Below are positions 27,001-38,216 of a stretch of DNA of 64,000 bases, in pieces. Numbering within the stretch: position 1 is the stretch's first letter; each line of letters begins with the position of its first letter. Origin of the DNA: Sisyra terminalis (taxonomy: Eukaryota > Arthropoda > Insecta > Neuroptera > Sisyridae); assembly GCA_958496175.1 (NCBI GenBank), contig OY292278.1, positions 11,284,001 through 11,348,000 on the forward strand, in the 5' to 3' direction. Made by a program: the position numbers and the translations under genes. The notes below the pieces were generated by a model, which saw only the letters and a program-made list of their open reading frames with translations, searched no databases and was not told the DNA's origin.

Positions 27001-29537
27001 GTACAGTGCTGATGTCATTCTTAGGTGGGTCTCCATATCTTTATGTGTATTTAAATTTTGAAATTATTTTTTTCAATTCACTTTTGTTGGAATCATGCAT
27101 CATTTCAAAAAAATCCTCCCTAAATAAAAGTCCGTAAACGTTGATTTATTCACTGATTCCTTGAACCAAATTATAATTCTAAAATTTCCATAAAATTGTC
27201 CGCATTTAAATCCTTACTCCCATATAATCCCCAAAAAGTAGATATCACTCATTATTATTGATTATAATTTATGGCCATGATAGTATAGTTATTCTAAGAT
27301 TTTTAAGATGTCATCCCTATTTCTTTGAAACTACAAAGGGATTTTTAGATCTTCAAGCCGGATGCCGATTTTTAATACTTATAAAAATCTTATTATCTAG
27401 TTGGATTTAAAAAGCAAATGTTACCTGCCTTAATAAATCTTTTAGCTGCAAGATTTCTTTATGATTTATGAACTAAATTATAGAATCATTAACTAAAAAT
27501 TTGTTCCAACTACCCTGATAGAACTAGAACTTATAACATTTGAAGTACGTAATATTTTGTGGGAAATTTTTTGTGGTTTCGATTTTCACCATTTTTATAA
27601 CCAATAGTTGTTTTTGTGAAAAAAAAGAAGCTATCGAAACATTTACGATGGAATTGTTTCTGTTGTCATAAGTAAAAACTAATGAATTATTGGTTGGAAG
27701 ACCAAAAATTAGTTTACTTATAATAGAAATATCTAGAAAATCTTTAACCATAGGACATACTAAAGTAAATATCTCTATATATCAATTAGCCTTTGGTGAG
27801 AGAAAGAACGTGCAACCTTTTTGATATTGTAAGAGGTATTCAGCTGTTGTATCCATCTAAAGAAATAAAAAGTAAACATAAGTTCCTAATATGGGCTGGA
27901 ACTTTGGAGATGCGCTAAAGTATCAAATACCGACATCTCATTCAAAGATCACAATTGAAAATTTTCCGATCCATACCTATGGCACCATGGTATATTAGCG
28001 ACCAAACATTGCACGATAACCTAAATGTGCCATTTAAGAAAGACGTAATCAAGAAGCAAAGCATAAAATATATATATGAATACAAAACTGTACTAATTGA
28101 AGAAGTATTAAAATAATCATTGATTCAAAAAAGATTAAAAAAAACATGGCGTGAGGATCTACAGGAATGATCCCTAGAAAGGGATGAAAGGAAAACCATG
28201 TTATAAGTCAGGATGGTGGCTGATGCCGACCCAAGGTTTATAAATTACACAGGTTGCCCCATTAGAAAAAAAATGACGTCATACCAAGAATTTTGAAATT
28301 TGAATCAGTCTGAAGATATGTTCAAATTTCTTCTGGATACGTCACGTAGCGCATGAGGCCACCTGTGTATTTTATAAACCTTGGGTGCCGAACGACACTG
28401 TAAAATAAATTATTCATTTAATTTATTTTTTATATTCTTTAATTGTTGATAGTTTTTTTCTTTATTTAAGGGTAAACAGAAGTTAAACTTCAGTTTTAGG
28501 GTACCTTTATTTAAGGGTAGTTTTCAACGACGTGGCGATATGATAGAGTATTGCGAAATTTGAAATAGTAAAATTTAAATAAATCGATAATTTTTTAAAA
28601 GATGAATGATAATTGATAGCTTATGATTCAAAGATACCCATACGATACAAACTATGGACGAGTGGTAAAAGCTCCATACTTCACGTTATTCTTACATGGG
28701 TTGAAAGTTACACAAGAAAAACCAAAACCAAAGCAAATTACACACAAATACAAACGACAATACAAATGATTCATGGAAAATTTTTGACCCATTTTTGATA
28801 AAAACTTAATCAAATATATATATCATGTGATTGTCTATGGATTGCAGATTGTGCAATTTATTTGAAAATAAATATATATAACACCTGTAAAGTTATGGAA
28901 AATATTGTCCAAATAAAACTGTTGGATTTTTCAAATGCAAACAATTGCTTTTAACCATGTTAATTTCATTAAAGTAGAAGAGGAAAGAATTTAAAAGATA
29001 ACTAACCCCTATATTATTTCACTTTAACTTAACCTTCATTTGTTCCAAAACCGAAACCCCTATTAACAATTGACTACTACTTAAATCCCATATAAAGAAT
29101 TACCTGTTATCGTCAATCATTTTACATTAAAAGTTATAATTTTAAAAATTTCTTGCACACCTTTGGATCCCAAAACCGCCAGAACCTCTCCCGACTGAAC
29201 TGTCAAAGACACATCCTTCAAAATCACTCCATTTTTCAAACTTCCCATAATCCTTTGCATACATGATCCAGGCTCGACCTAAAATACACATAAAAGTTAT
29301 ATTTCTCTATACATTTAACTATGGAGACTTCAACGCATGGATAAGCGTGAAACCTTCGAACAAACCACCAAAAGAAAAAAAAAATTTGAACTAATTTAAA
29401 ACGGAAAAAAATTACCAATTAATCAAATTTTCATGGATTGGTAATTCAAAAGGTTATTTTATGGATTTTTCAATCAATTTTACCTGGCCGGTGTGAAAAA
29501 CATTGCAAAGTTCCAAAGTGTAGTCACTTCCGATCAT
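24026..29537 (-). CDS. ABCG half-transporter, ABCG5-like (sterolin-1 type), degenerate ATPase motifs
   Basis: Half-transporter (ATPase domain, then six membrane spans) that in vertebrates pairs with ABCG8 to export sterols. Exons in transcript order: 29537-29484, 29278-29161, 26511-26321, 26254-26110, 26027-25755, 25697-25469, 25407-25196, 24859-24721, 24664-24479, 24422-24026; all GT-AG, 1944 nt, 647 residues. Walker A is GSKGSGKK at 55-62 (invariant Lys present, the usual Ser/Thr replaced by Lys). The signature position reads LTHSEYRR (151-158) instead of a VSGGxRRR type. Walker B ILLLDEP has D175 and E176. The switch-histidine position is Glu209 in TMEKPR, where ABCG proteins have HQPR. 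Membrane segments fill the second half. The start is the first Met after an in-frame Met-free leader. ABCG5 assignment rests on order, length and the divergent ABCG8-like neighbour. Confidence 0.93.
24949..25183. mobile_element. Short inverted-repeat element (family 1, copy 2), ABCG5-like intron 7
   Basis: Same family as 11680-11913, with arms that also match in the outer 'attttggctcaa' / 'ttgagccaaaat' portion. It occupies about 235 of the 336 bp of this intron and ends 12 bases from the 5' splice site at 25195. The flanking exons remain in frame. Confidence 0.88.
27885..28410 (+). pseudogene. Decayed jockey-type non-LTR retrotransposon, 3' end of reverse-transcriptase ORF
   Basis: One frame reads APWYISDQTLHDNLNVPF and shortly after KSIKY-like residues, the conserved block near the C-terminus of jockey-clade ORF2 (AP-WYVSN-TLH-DL-VP). 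An upstream LWRCAK-like stretch is in another frame with stops, so the copy is dead. It is only the extreme 3' end, consistent with 5' truncation, and it is split by the MITE at 28232-28383. The likely 3' terminus is the 'ataaattattcattt' region just after 28400. Confidence 0.65.
28232..28383. mobile_element. 152-bp MITE with 9-bp target duplication (family 3, copy 1)
   Basis: The ends are CAAGGTTTATAAA and its inverse TTTATAAACCTTG; subterminal 'acacaggttgcc' pairs with 'ggccacctgtgt'. Flanks share TGCCGA on both sides, an imperfect 9-bp duplication. An almost identical copy (I count about two differences) lies at 39280-39431. No coding capacity. Confidence 0.85.
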
Positions 29538-30218
29538 TTTTTCCAGGATTTTTTTCGCTTTTATTTACTTTAAATATGATTTTGTTTCATTTTTCGATTT
29601 GATGTTTGCGATTAGGTACTTTTGCGTAGGTATACACTCTCTTTGGGACAACAAATTGTTGACTGGTTACAAGATATTGATTGTCTTCGCGTTGTTCACC
29701 TGGGCCCCTCTCTTACCTGCTCGGAACAGAGATAGAAACTTGAATTAAATGTCCCTTTTGGGTGACAACCGCAAATTTTTAATAATAGAAATATTGGTTT
29801 ATATGAAAATTATAGTTTTTAAGACCTACTCGAGTTATTAACGAAGCAATGGTCAGTGAAGATTGTCTTAAATATTGTAATTAAGTTGGAGCAGTAATGA
29901 ACTTTTAGCTCCGCCTAATATTGATACCAACTCAGGTAAAATTCACCTGTTGACTCTAACTGTTTTGCCCTGATGAGGGCCTTTTAATTGTTTGGCAAAG
30001 TCAGCCAGAATAAGACTTCAATGTTGAAGAATTGAACTTAGATTTATAACTTCTAGACTTGGAAGTTGGGTAAACTTTATTGTTTGTGTGGTTTTTGATG
30101 GCGTCACGTTTTTCCATTCTGGGTTTATTGGCTTTCAGAGATTGGCTACACATTCCTCAACATCGGACTCATGGCCAGTGTTGAACTCAACAGTGGATAC
30201 GCTTGGTGGTTTTAGTGC
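29538..30218. promoter_or_regulatory. Putative bidirectional promoter between the ABCG5-like and ABCG8-like genes
   Basis: This lies just upstream of the minus-strand ABCG5-like start and is noticeably richer in GC than the surrounding DNA (for example 29690-29760 and 30090-30240). A plus-strand noncoding exon ending in a consensus donor appears to begin just to its right. Vertebrate ABCG5 and ABCG8 share a short bidirectional promoter, so the same arrangement is plausible here. No transcription start is visible directly. Confidence 0.4.
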
Positions 30219-30498
30219 AGTCGCGACTCGCGGACTTCACTAGGATTTTATGAGATTTTTCAATGAAAATCGCAGTTAAAAACTTTGAGATTAAGCCGAG
30301 AGAAAATTGAAGCTTTTGTGGGCTTTATTGGTGGGAAATTGAGGATTTTCTGTGATTGTGTTTTCGGCGAAATTGGTTCGAGTTTAGTGTTGTGGATTGA
30401 TAACGAGTAAACACAACAAATGAGGAAAAAATCGCGTATGCTTCTCTGGACTCGGTGATATATTTGGACGGCTGATTCATCGTTAAATGCTTAATTGA
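30219..30498 (+). other. Putative 5' noncoding first exon of the ABCG8-like gene
   Basis: A GC-richer stretch starting near an initiator-like GCAGTC word and ending TTAATTGA followed by a consensus donor GTAAGT at 30499. The coding part of the ABCG8-like gene begins with an acceptor-like 'ttgttccag' at 52354, five bases before the ATG, so an upstream noncoding exon on the plus strand is expected. Linking the two across about 21.9 kb is inference. Confidence 0.35.
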
Positions 30499-31250
30499 GT
30501 AAGTCTACAATTTTCCATTTATCACAACAAAATTTAGTCATTTATTTTCAAGGAATTTCCAATGTAAAACCAAAAAAAAAATATTATTTTAGAGTAAACT
30601 AAAATTGTAACAATATACATTACTTAATATTTGATGAGGCAATAGAAAATTCCAAGTTTTTATGTGATATATTTTAATAGTACGTACGGCCTATCATTTT
30701 CGAATTTAATTTAATGCTATGCTAATTTTTTGATCCATAATTTTGTCTATTAAGTCATTGAATTTATCCAAAAATCAATACCAAAATTATTTTTTTTTAT
30801 TTACACTATTTATTGCTATTTGTGATAACTTTTTTGAGAAAAAAAAAACAAATTTTATTAACAAAAAATAATCCAAAAATTTCCGCCAAAAGCTTAGTTC
30901 TGTTTTTCCGTAAATTTAAATTTTGAACCAGTAAACAGAAAAATAAAAGCCTTTTAGTGTTTAAAATGATAATAAGTGCAATGAAATTTAAGGATAGTTA
31001 AAAGTTTTAATCAAAGGATTTTTCACATGGATTTTTACTATGAAAGTTGGATGAATTTTCTTTTGAACAATTGAATTCAAATCACTGCCTACCTGCCTTC
31101 TTATATCTCATTCGTAATGCATAAATGCAAACTGGAACAAGGAGTGACTTTTAAAAGTTTAAAAATCATCACAAAAACTAATCAAAATCTAATCATAAAA
31201 CTAATCATAATCAAAATAAGATTTTTTCGCTGACTTTGAACCGTTTTACT

Positions 31251-31675
31251 GTGTATACAATATATAGGATATATTGCGGTCCAATTTATGTAGTATAATT
31301 TAATATAATAATATATAAAAATCATACCATAAACATAAATTTGAACAGAAGTTCAAACAAAAATATTCGTGACGTATTGTCCAGATACGTATTTCGATAG
31401 CCAAGCAATCTTCCTCAGTGGTCATCAAGTAGTTTGGATCACTCCATAGCTGCTTTGTGATGATTCATCTTTTCACCACTTTGTGAATCCAAACTACTTG
31501 ATGACCACTGAGGGAGATTGCTTGGCAACCGAAATACGTATCTGGGCAATACATCACGAATATTTTTGTTTGAACTTCTGTTCAAATTTATGTTTATGGT
31601 ATGATTTTTACATATTATTATATTAAATTATACTACATAAATTAGACCGCAATATATCCTATATATTGTATACAC
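31251..31675. mobile_element. 425-bp fold-back element (family 2), complete copy
   Basis: Almost the whole element is one palindrome. The left arm from GTGTATACAATATATAGGAT is mirrored by the right arm ending ATCCTATATATTGTATACAC, with arms of about 190 bp and a small centre around 'gctttgtgatgattcat'. An outer 40 bp segment at 31209-31250 is shared with the copy at 17653. No coding capacity. Confidence 0.9.
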
Positions 31676-31856
31676 ACTAAATCATAAATTATTTTTCCTT
31701 AGGATTTCCTTTCTTTAGAAAATTTTTAGAAAAGTCTTTCTGCCTCATGACAGAATTATTTTGGTTCAATTCCTTTTTTCAGTACCTATCTTCAGGGTTG
31801 AACTAGCACCAAACCTTGGTCCTGATTAAATTCAAAGTCTCATTCAATTCAATCAA

Positions 31857-32284
31857 TCCGGTTTACGGTAATTAGAATTACAAGTTTAAAATTGTTAATT
31901 GAATAAGAAGACAATTCAGGTTGCTTAAGATCGGTTTTTTATTTAATATTTTTTAATATTCTAATATTTAAATTAGCTACGTTTCGTTACGTATCGTTAC
32001 TTCATCAGGCTTCTTGAATCACAAAAAAATATAATAGTTTCCATTTAAATTCAATAAATACAAAAAATATATTTATTGAAACAAAAAAAATTATTTATTG
32101 AATTTAAATTGAAAATATTTTATTTTTTGTGATTCAAGAAGCCGGATGAAGCTACGATACGTAACGAAACGTAGCTAATTTGAATATTAGAATATAAAAA
32201 AATATTCCGATCTTAAACAACCTGAAATGTCTTCTTATTCAATTAACAATTTTAAACTTGTGATTCTAATTACCGTAAACCGGA
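31857..32284. mobile_element. 428-bp fold-back element (family 4)
   Basis: The left end TCCGGTTTACGGTAATTAGA and right end TCTAATTACCGTAAACCGGA are perfect inverses. The arms continue through 'aattgttaattgaataagaag', 'tagctacgtttcgttacgta' and 'cttcttgaatcacaaaa' and meet in an AT-rich centre. It lies 180 bp from the previous fold-back element. Only one copy is seen in this window. Confidence 0.9.
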
Positions 32285-35200
32285 TAAAAATTTTTGGTGA
32301 TTTACTGGAAAAATTTCAAATTTTCATGCCCCCACTCCGTTTTTAGCAACCTATAGGTCATGGCTAATACTCTTTATTTTTTTTTTAGGATATCTCAAGA
32401 AACTTTTTTATTGATTCTAAAGAAACTCTTGAAATTATAAATAAATTATTAAAATTTTACCAACTTAATTTTAATTATTAAAGCTTACTATAAACCTTAA
32501 ATTTCGAAATTAGCTGTAAAATATTTGAATATTTTTTAAGAACCCTTATTAATCATAATTCTGGTTTTCCCAAAAAAAAATATTCTCTTTCTGCTTTGAG
32601 CTTTGATTATTTAAAAGGAATGCATTTCATATGCATTTATAAAGGGATTTTAAGTTATTCTTTGATTTGCTTTCGAAGATAAAGCCGTGAGGCCTTAAGG
32701 CCTCATTTATAACCCGAAAATCGTGAAGATGATCTCAAAACCAGTTCTTGGCATTCAAAAAACATAGAAAAAAAATTGGGTCTTAAGATTTATTCAGGTA
32801 AAAATAAGGTCATTCGATCGGAAATCCCTCTATTAAAAAACATGGATGGTACGAGACATAATAAAGAAATTCACTGTAGTGACTGAAAATTTATATATTA
32901 TTTTATTACAACAAAGAATTCACGAACTTTGGCATTTTTTACTGAAATCTCTTATTATTTCTATAAAGATTTAATATATTTATTTGTTTAGTATTAATTT
33001 TATCGATGTAGCTATGAATTAATTGCATCATAAATCCCACTGTGCAGTTTTTTATGCATTTATTCCAACATTTAATAATTTGTATAATCATTGCCCACGT
33101 CGATTGACGAAATTGTTATTGTAATAGTTGCATATGCATATTTAATTGGTTGGGTGCAGTTTTAAGTCACAAAAAAATAAATTTATTACAATATCTTAAG
33201 TAATTATTGTCTTTTCGCCTTAGTTATGAAATTATAATTTTAAATTTTTTAAATTTAAAGTCATTTAAATTCTTACATTTGAATTATGACTTTCGAAATC
33301 AGAGACATACAATTTTAAAGGTTTTAAGCTAACGTTTTTTTTTTTTTTTTGGTGACCGACGGAAAATTTATTAAAGTAATAACATATACTTCCTATTTGT
33401 AATGTTTTAAATTTTTTAAGTAATTTATGATTTTTTTTAAGTTTAAGCATATAAATATAAACAAGATTTTTTAAAAAACTAATTAAAATTTGTTGAAAAA
33501 ATTTTCATCCACAGAAAAAATAATTAAAAATTTGCTCGATGTAATTTGAATTTTGGAAAACAAATTTAAATTTTCCACTAAAATGCCCAAACCTACACGG
33601 TTTCTTGTATAAGAGCGTTTTTGGTTGACTTTTGATGTCTTTCCTATGTTGAAAGCATGAAAATATAAACTTAATAATTAATAAATTACGTTACACCGTA
33701 AGATTTTTACACCCCTTTCTCACCTTATGCCACTTTTTTCCCCTTACTAAATGATGCTGTACTGGGGTACACCAATCCCAATTCCCAACATCTAATTAGA
33801 TAATTTATAGAAATTTGTTGCAAAAGTTACACTAGAAGATCAAAAATATTTGATAACTAATGTATAGATCATAATTATCCCTTTGATATATCCTGTAACC
33901 TATAATGGCTCTATTTGACCAAAATTAGAGTAGATATTCTTTCCCGAAATTTTTTCAAATTTAATCACTGTTTTTTTTTACAAGTTGTTAATGAGGAATC
34001 CGAATATTATATTATTTTTTTCAATTATTTGCTATGGAGAGAATAATTATGAATTACAGCTAATGCATGTTAGACACGGCTTGCACTTTTAATCGTATTA
34101 TTTATAGCGATCCATGCGGAATGATATCAATATTGCTAAGTTATGCAAGACATTTTTGCAGAGTGCCTCCTCCTCGGTATTGCCGTAAATATCAACCAAT
34201 TAGTATAATAATTGCATAATTATGTTATGTAAATTTCAGTATGAACGCAAACATTAATCATTTGTGAAGCTTGAATGAAATTTTCTGGGTCTCGAATGCG
34301 AAAAAGGAAATTTTTAGTGTGATCGATTTCAATTGCCTCACTTTCGATGTGAGTCATAGAAAAGAATCTATGCAAGTTTGCGGTGAATAATGAATTTATT
34401 TTTGAGTCATTTTTGTATATTTTATTTATTCAAATTATGCTTTTTTTGGAGTCATGTAAGAAATTCAACATCAAAATATTATAGAGCTTGAAATTGGAAA
34501 ACAAAACTTCGATTTCTTTTGAATATATGTTCATTGATAGATAATAACGCTTCATATAAATATCTTTTTGTTAGGAATTTTTATTTCTTATTTATTTCTT
34601 GAAATTTTCTATGAGCATCGCAAATTAAAATAAAATTTTACCTAGGATATATTTTTGTTTTCTTAGCAAAGGCTCCATAAAATGATCAGAATATAAATTA
34701 ATAATCTATAAATTATTCAATCAATTGTTACCAAATGAACAGTTTTTTACGATGAATATTATAAATGAAAAATTGGTTTTTAATATTAAGAGTTTAAGAA
34801 GTACAAATTTAGCTAAATCAAAAGTAATACCTTGTTCTGATGTTGATCTAAAACTAGGACCCTATCGGTTAAAAAATTTTAATCTTTAATTAGACTTAAT
34901 TGTCGTAAAATTTAGTATTTTTCTTTCTTAAAGTTTACTGGTTATTTTATAGTTCTATTGAGCTAAATTTTCGAGGTAAACTTTCTAGTAAAGTTTAATA
35001 TTTTTATCCACTAATGTATAAAGGGATAATTCTACCACTTGAGCGAAAAGTTGTGTTAGTTGGACTCTTTATAACTGAAAATTGGCTGAACCGATTTTCA
35101 TGATCTATGGTTTGTTGAATTCTTCTACGTCTAGATTAACAGAGTAACTATTAGAATATCTTTAAAATTACGAATAAAATGCGTTTTAAATATGTCATAA

Positions 35201-35510
35201 AATAAAACCAATCTTCGTAAATTTTTTCATGCTGATATTTAAAGAATTATAGCCGAAATGGTGATAGGATTTTAACAATTTTTTTTTATATTTAGAAAAT
35301 GAGTAAAAAGTGTAAAGAACAGTGAAATGTTAGAAATTATTTACAAAATCAGAACCAGTATTAAACGACTACAACAACATTAAATTCACCAAAATTATTA
35401 TAGGTACCAGGTTATAAAGAGGGTCTTTAGAGGGTTGACAAAATAATTAAAAAGAAACATGATTAAACCTTTATTTGTCATTTAGAAAATTGAAAATAGA
35501 TCTATGTATG
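32285..35510. other. Noncoding sequence, probable ABCG8-like intron 1
   Basis: No gene is supported. The block 33000-33160 and the block 34110-34240 are dense in TGCAT, ATTA and TAATTG words resembling homeodomain sites and could be conserved regulatory DNA. A phrase around 35080-35110 ('ggctgaaccgattttcatg') is common in insect repeat elements. Confidence 0.45.
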
Positions 35511-35637
35511 GGTAGGAATATTCAGAGGACTAGGATCAAATAATCAGTCAAAACTATTTATTACATGCAATAGTTTTCATCAGTCAATAGTTTTGACTGA
35601 TTATTATTTGATCCTAGTTCTCTGAATATTTCTACCA
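35511..35637. repeat. Hairpin-forming inverted repeat
   Basis: Arms of about 50 bp, from GGTAGGAATATTCAGAG to CTCTGAATATTTCTACC, including 'ctaggatcaaataat' / 'attatttgatcctag' and 'cagtcaaaacta' / 'tagttttgactg', separated by a loop of about 28 bp. Probably a minimal fold-back MITE. No target duplication is obvious. Confidence 0.85.
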
Positions 35638-35774
35638 ATTTATCATCATCGAGGATCTCTGAAACTCTACAATAAGATCTATATATGTACAAGAAATGAA
35701 GAGTATAGCAAAAGAAGAGAAACTAATTCATCAAACAACTCCTCATATAGAACACATTATACAATGGTTTAAAG

Positions 35775-36157
35775 CAGGGGTGTCAAACTCGCGGCCCACG
35801 GGCCGCATGCGGCCCTAGATGAACGTTATTACGGCCCTGACGCAATTGAATTAGAAACGAAACCAGCATAAAAAATTATAATATACCTTATTTATCAACT
35901 ATACTGTAGTAATAACGTTTACGTTGGGCCAATTTTGAAAGTAATCTCGGCCAATAAAATGTCTCCTGAAATAGGAAAGATGGCAACAGAGAAGAGATGT
36001 TCAGTATTAGGACGTTAACGATACTTTTTTTTTTATGTTTATTACAATGTACTATTCAAAATAAAAATATTTCTTTCCATGAATATTATTTGCGGCCCAT
36101 CTTAAGTTAAGCATCGTTTATTTGGGCCCAAGTATGCTTTTGAGTTTGACATCCCTG
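35775..36157. mobile_element. hAT-family MITE with perfect 8-bp target duplication
   Basis: The ends CAGGGGTGTCAAACTC and GAGTTTGACATCCCTG are of the widespread hAT type, followed inside by GCGGCCC-rich sequence. The flanks are a perfect 8-bp repeat GTTTAAAG (35767-35774 and 36158-36165). It is 383 bp with no transposase frame. Confidence 0.93.
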
Positions 36158-38002
36158 GTTTAAAGACTATGGTTCACTCCGAACTATAGCACAGAAAGGA
36201 TAAAAATAATTTCCAAAATAAGATCAGAACATTATTGTAGCACATTAAAACAGCTACATTGTATTAATGTAGGAAGATGGGCTACCTTAACCATATAATG
36301 AAGGGTTAAATGATAAAAAACTAATATTCTGTTGAGAAAAGTACTGAAGAAAATAGGAATATTCCCAATATGTATCCAGTTTCAGACTAATAACGACCTT
36401 AGAAGCAAATTGGCCAAAAAAACAATAAAATATCGAGGGGTACAAGTATTCGAAAATAAAAATATATGTTTAGAAATATCTATCTATGTCTAAAAATTCA
36501 TGAATAACTGAGATATGAATCTTAATATTTAATTTTATTCATATGGTATAAATAATTAAATATGCTTCAGTATTACCTATATTAATAAGAGATCATTAAG
36601 GGTTTATAGGAATGGTACTTGACTTGGGTCACTACTCAACAGAAGATCCACTGTGTTTTTGATGGTACTCTCGTTATTGTTACCAAATTCGCACAAGATG
36701 ATAGTATTATTAATCACTTGAAATCAGGAGGTCTCCATGATGATTCCTTTTAAGGCGCCTTTGTTCTCTGGATGGAGGAAGATACATGTTCGTAATTAAA
36801 TTTTAGGTGGTGCAAATTTTATAGTTTGATATCTAAAACGTTGAAAAATGAAAGATTTTATTCAAAAATCATTGCGTTGAAATCTCCGATTAAAAGTAGA
36901 ACAAAATATTGGTTTTACCGAATCGAAATTTGACAAAATTCTAACTGTATTTGTAATGAAAAAATATAATCAATATAATTGAAAAAAAACGATTTTGATT
37001 ATGTTCTATAGTTCTTAGATTGAATCATTTACTTTAAGGTTTTAAGACCAAATGTTTCCAACAAATTATACAATATCCATTGCAACATCAGGCGAGATTG
37101 AACATGGCTTTATAGCTGTTAATTTTACGGCTCAATCATGCCACAGTTATGCGAAGAATGTTATGAATGATGATGACAACACAGATCCACGCCAAGATAA
37201 GGCGTGGTGGCAATATAAGCCCAACCAAATGCAAAATTTCCAAACCAAAAAACAAAATTCGCACCCATAAGTATTTTATAGTATGATAAACGTAAACCTC
37301 GCCAATCCAATTCAGGCCAACAGTGCCGGCTATTATTTCTGTATTTTTATGCCTAGTTTTAATGTATGCAAAGGCAAAAAACTTTTGCTCGAAAACGGAA
37401 AGACTGATAATCTAATTTTCACCTCCAAATGCCAATGTCAGTGCAGAAAAATGCGGTTCTTGCGACCCAGTTGGCGGCTTATTACACGAGATGGCTGCTT
37501 GTAAAACAAAGTGGTTAATTAATTTTTTTCTTGTAACTTTTCTTCCTGCCGGATCTCAGTTAGAAGAAATGAAAATGTTACACTTTGGTTTTATTTCTGT
37601 TGGACGGTTATATGGGAGTTATAGTGAATGTCTTTGGGTAATTGGAATTGATTTATGGGAGGTATAAATTAGCGACAGCTGTCTTAAAACAATCGGGGTT
37701 TTTTGGTCAAATGATTTAATTTTAATGGAAAATTGCTGAAAATAATTTGAATAGGAAATGATTGAATAATTTGAAAGAGAAAAAAAAATTGATACAGTTC
37801 TTTCTTTTGAATTCTATGAAAGGAAAACTATGATCTTATTTGCCTTGTTTGAATGCCTTTCTCTAAGCAGAAGTTGATGGATTAGAAATATGAAAAAAAA
37901 AAGCATTGAGGTACTTTAGTTCTTTTAGAACGTGGTTCAGAGGATCTCATGAGAAAAAAATCTCAAAAATTAGAATTAAGAGAGTTTTTTTTAATTTAAA
38001 CA
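36158..38002. other. Noncoding sequence with a less AT-rich block at 37040-37510
   Basis: The block 37040-37510 has more balanced composition than its surroundings and contains two adjacent short open frames (72 and 73 codons) with no domain I recognise and no splice structure that joins them. It could be a lost exon, an old repeat or regulatory DNA. Nothing else is supported here. Confidence 0.4.
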
Positions 38003-38216
38003 ATAGAAAAACTACAGTGCATTATATTGATTACTTAATAACAGGAACTGGGTTGCTAGAGCTGGAGCTAAGTTTGGGATCACAAAATCGGTGATAAGAA
38101 AAACCACCATGTAGAAATTTTATATCTACCAATCATTGCTTCTTCGGGAGCTACACCAAGAGACAAAAATACAGCAAACAAATGATGAAAAGTTTGTTTG
38201 AAAATTTAACTGATGA

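Larger units (their letters stand above)
26512..29160. other. Large second intron of the ABCG5-like gene
   Basis: This 2.65 kb intron contains a decayed jockey-type LINE fragment (27880-28400) interrupted by a 152 bp MITE (28232-28383). The remainder is AT-rich sequence with no supported gene. Confidence 0.7.
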
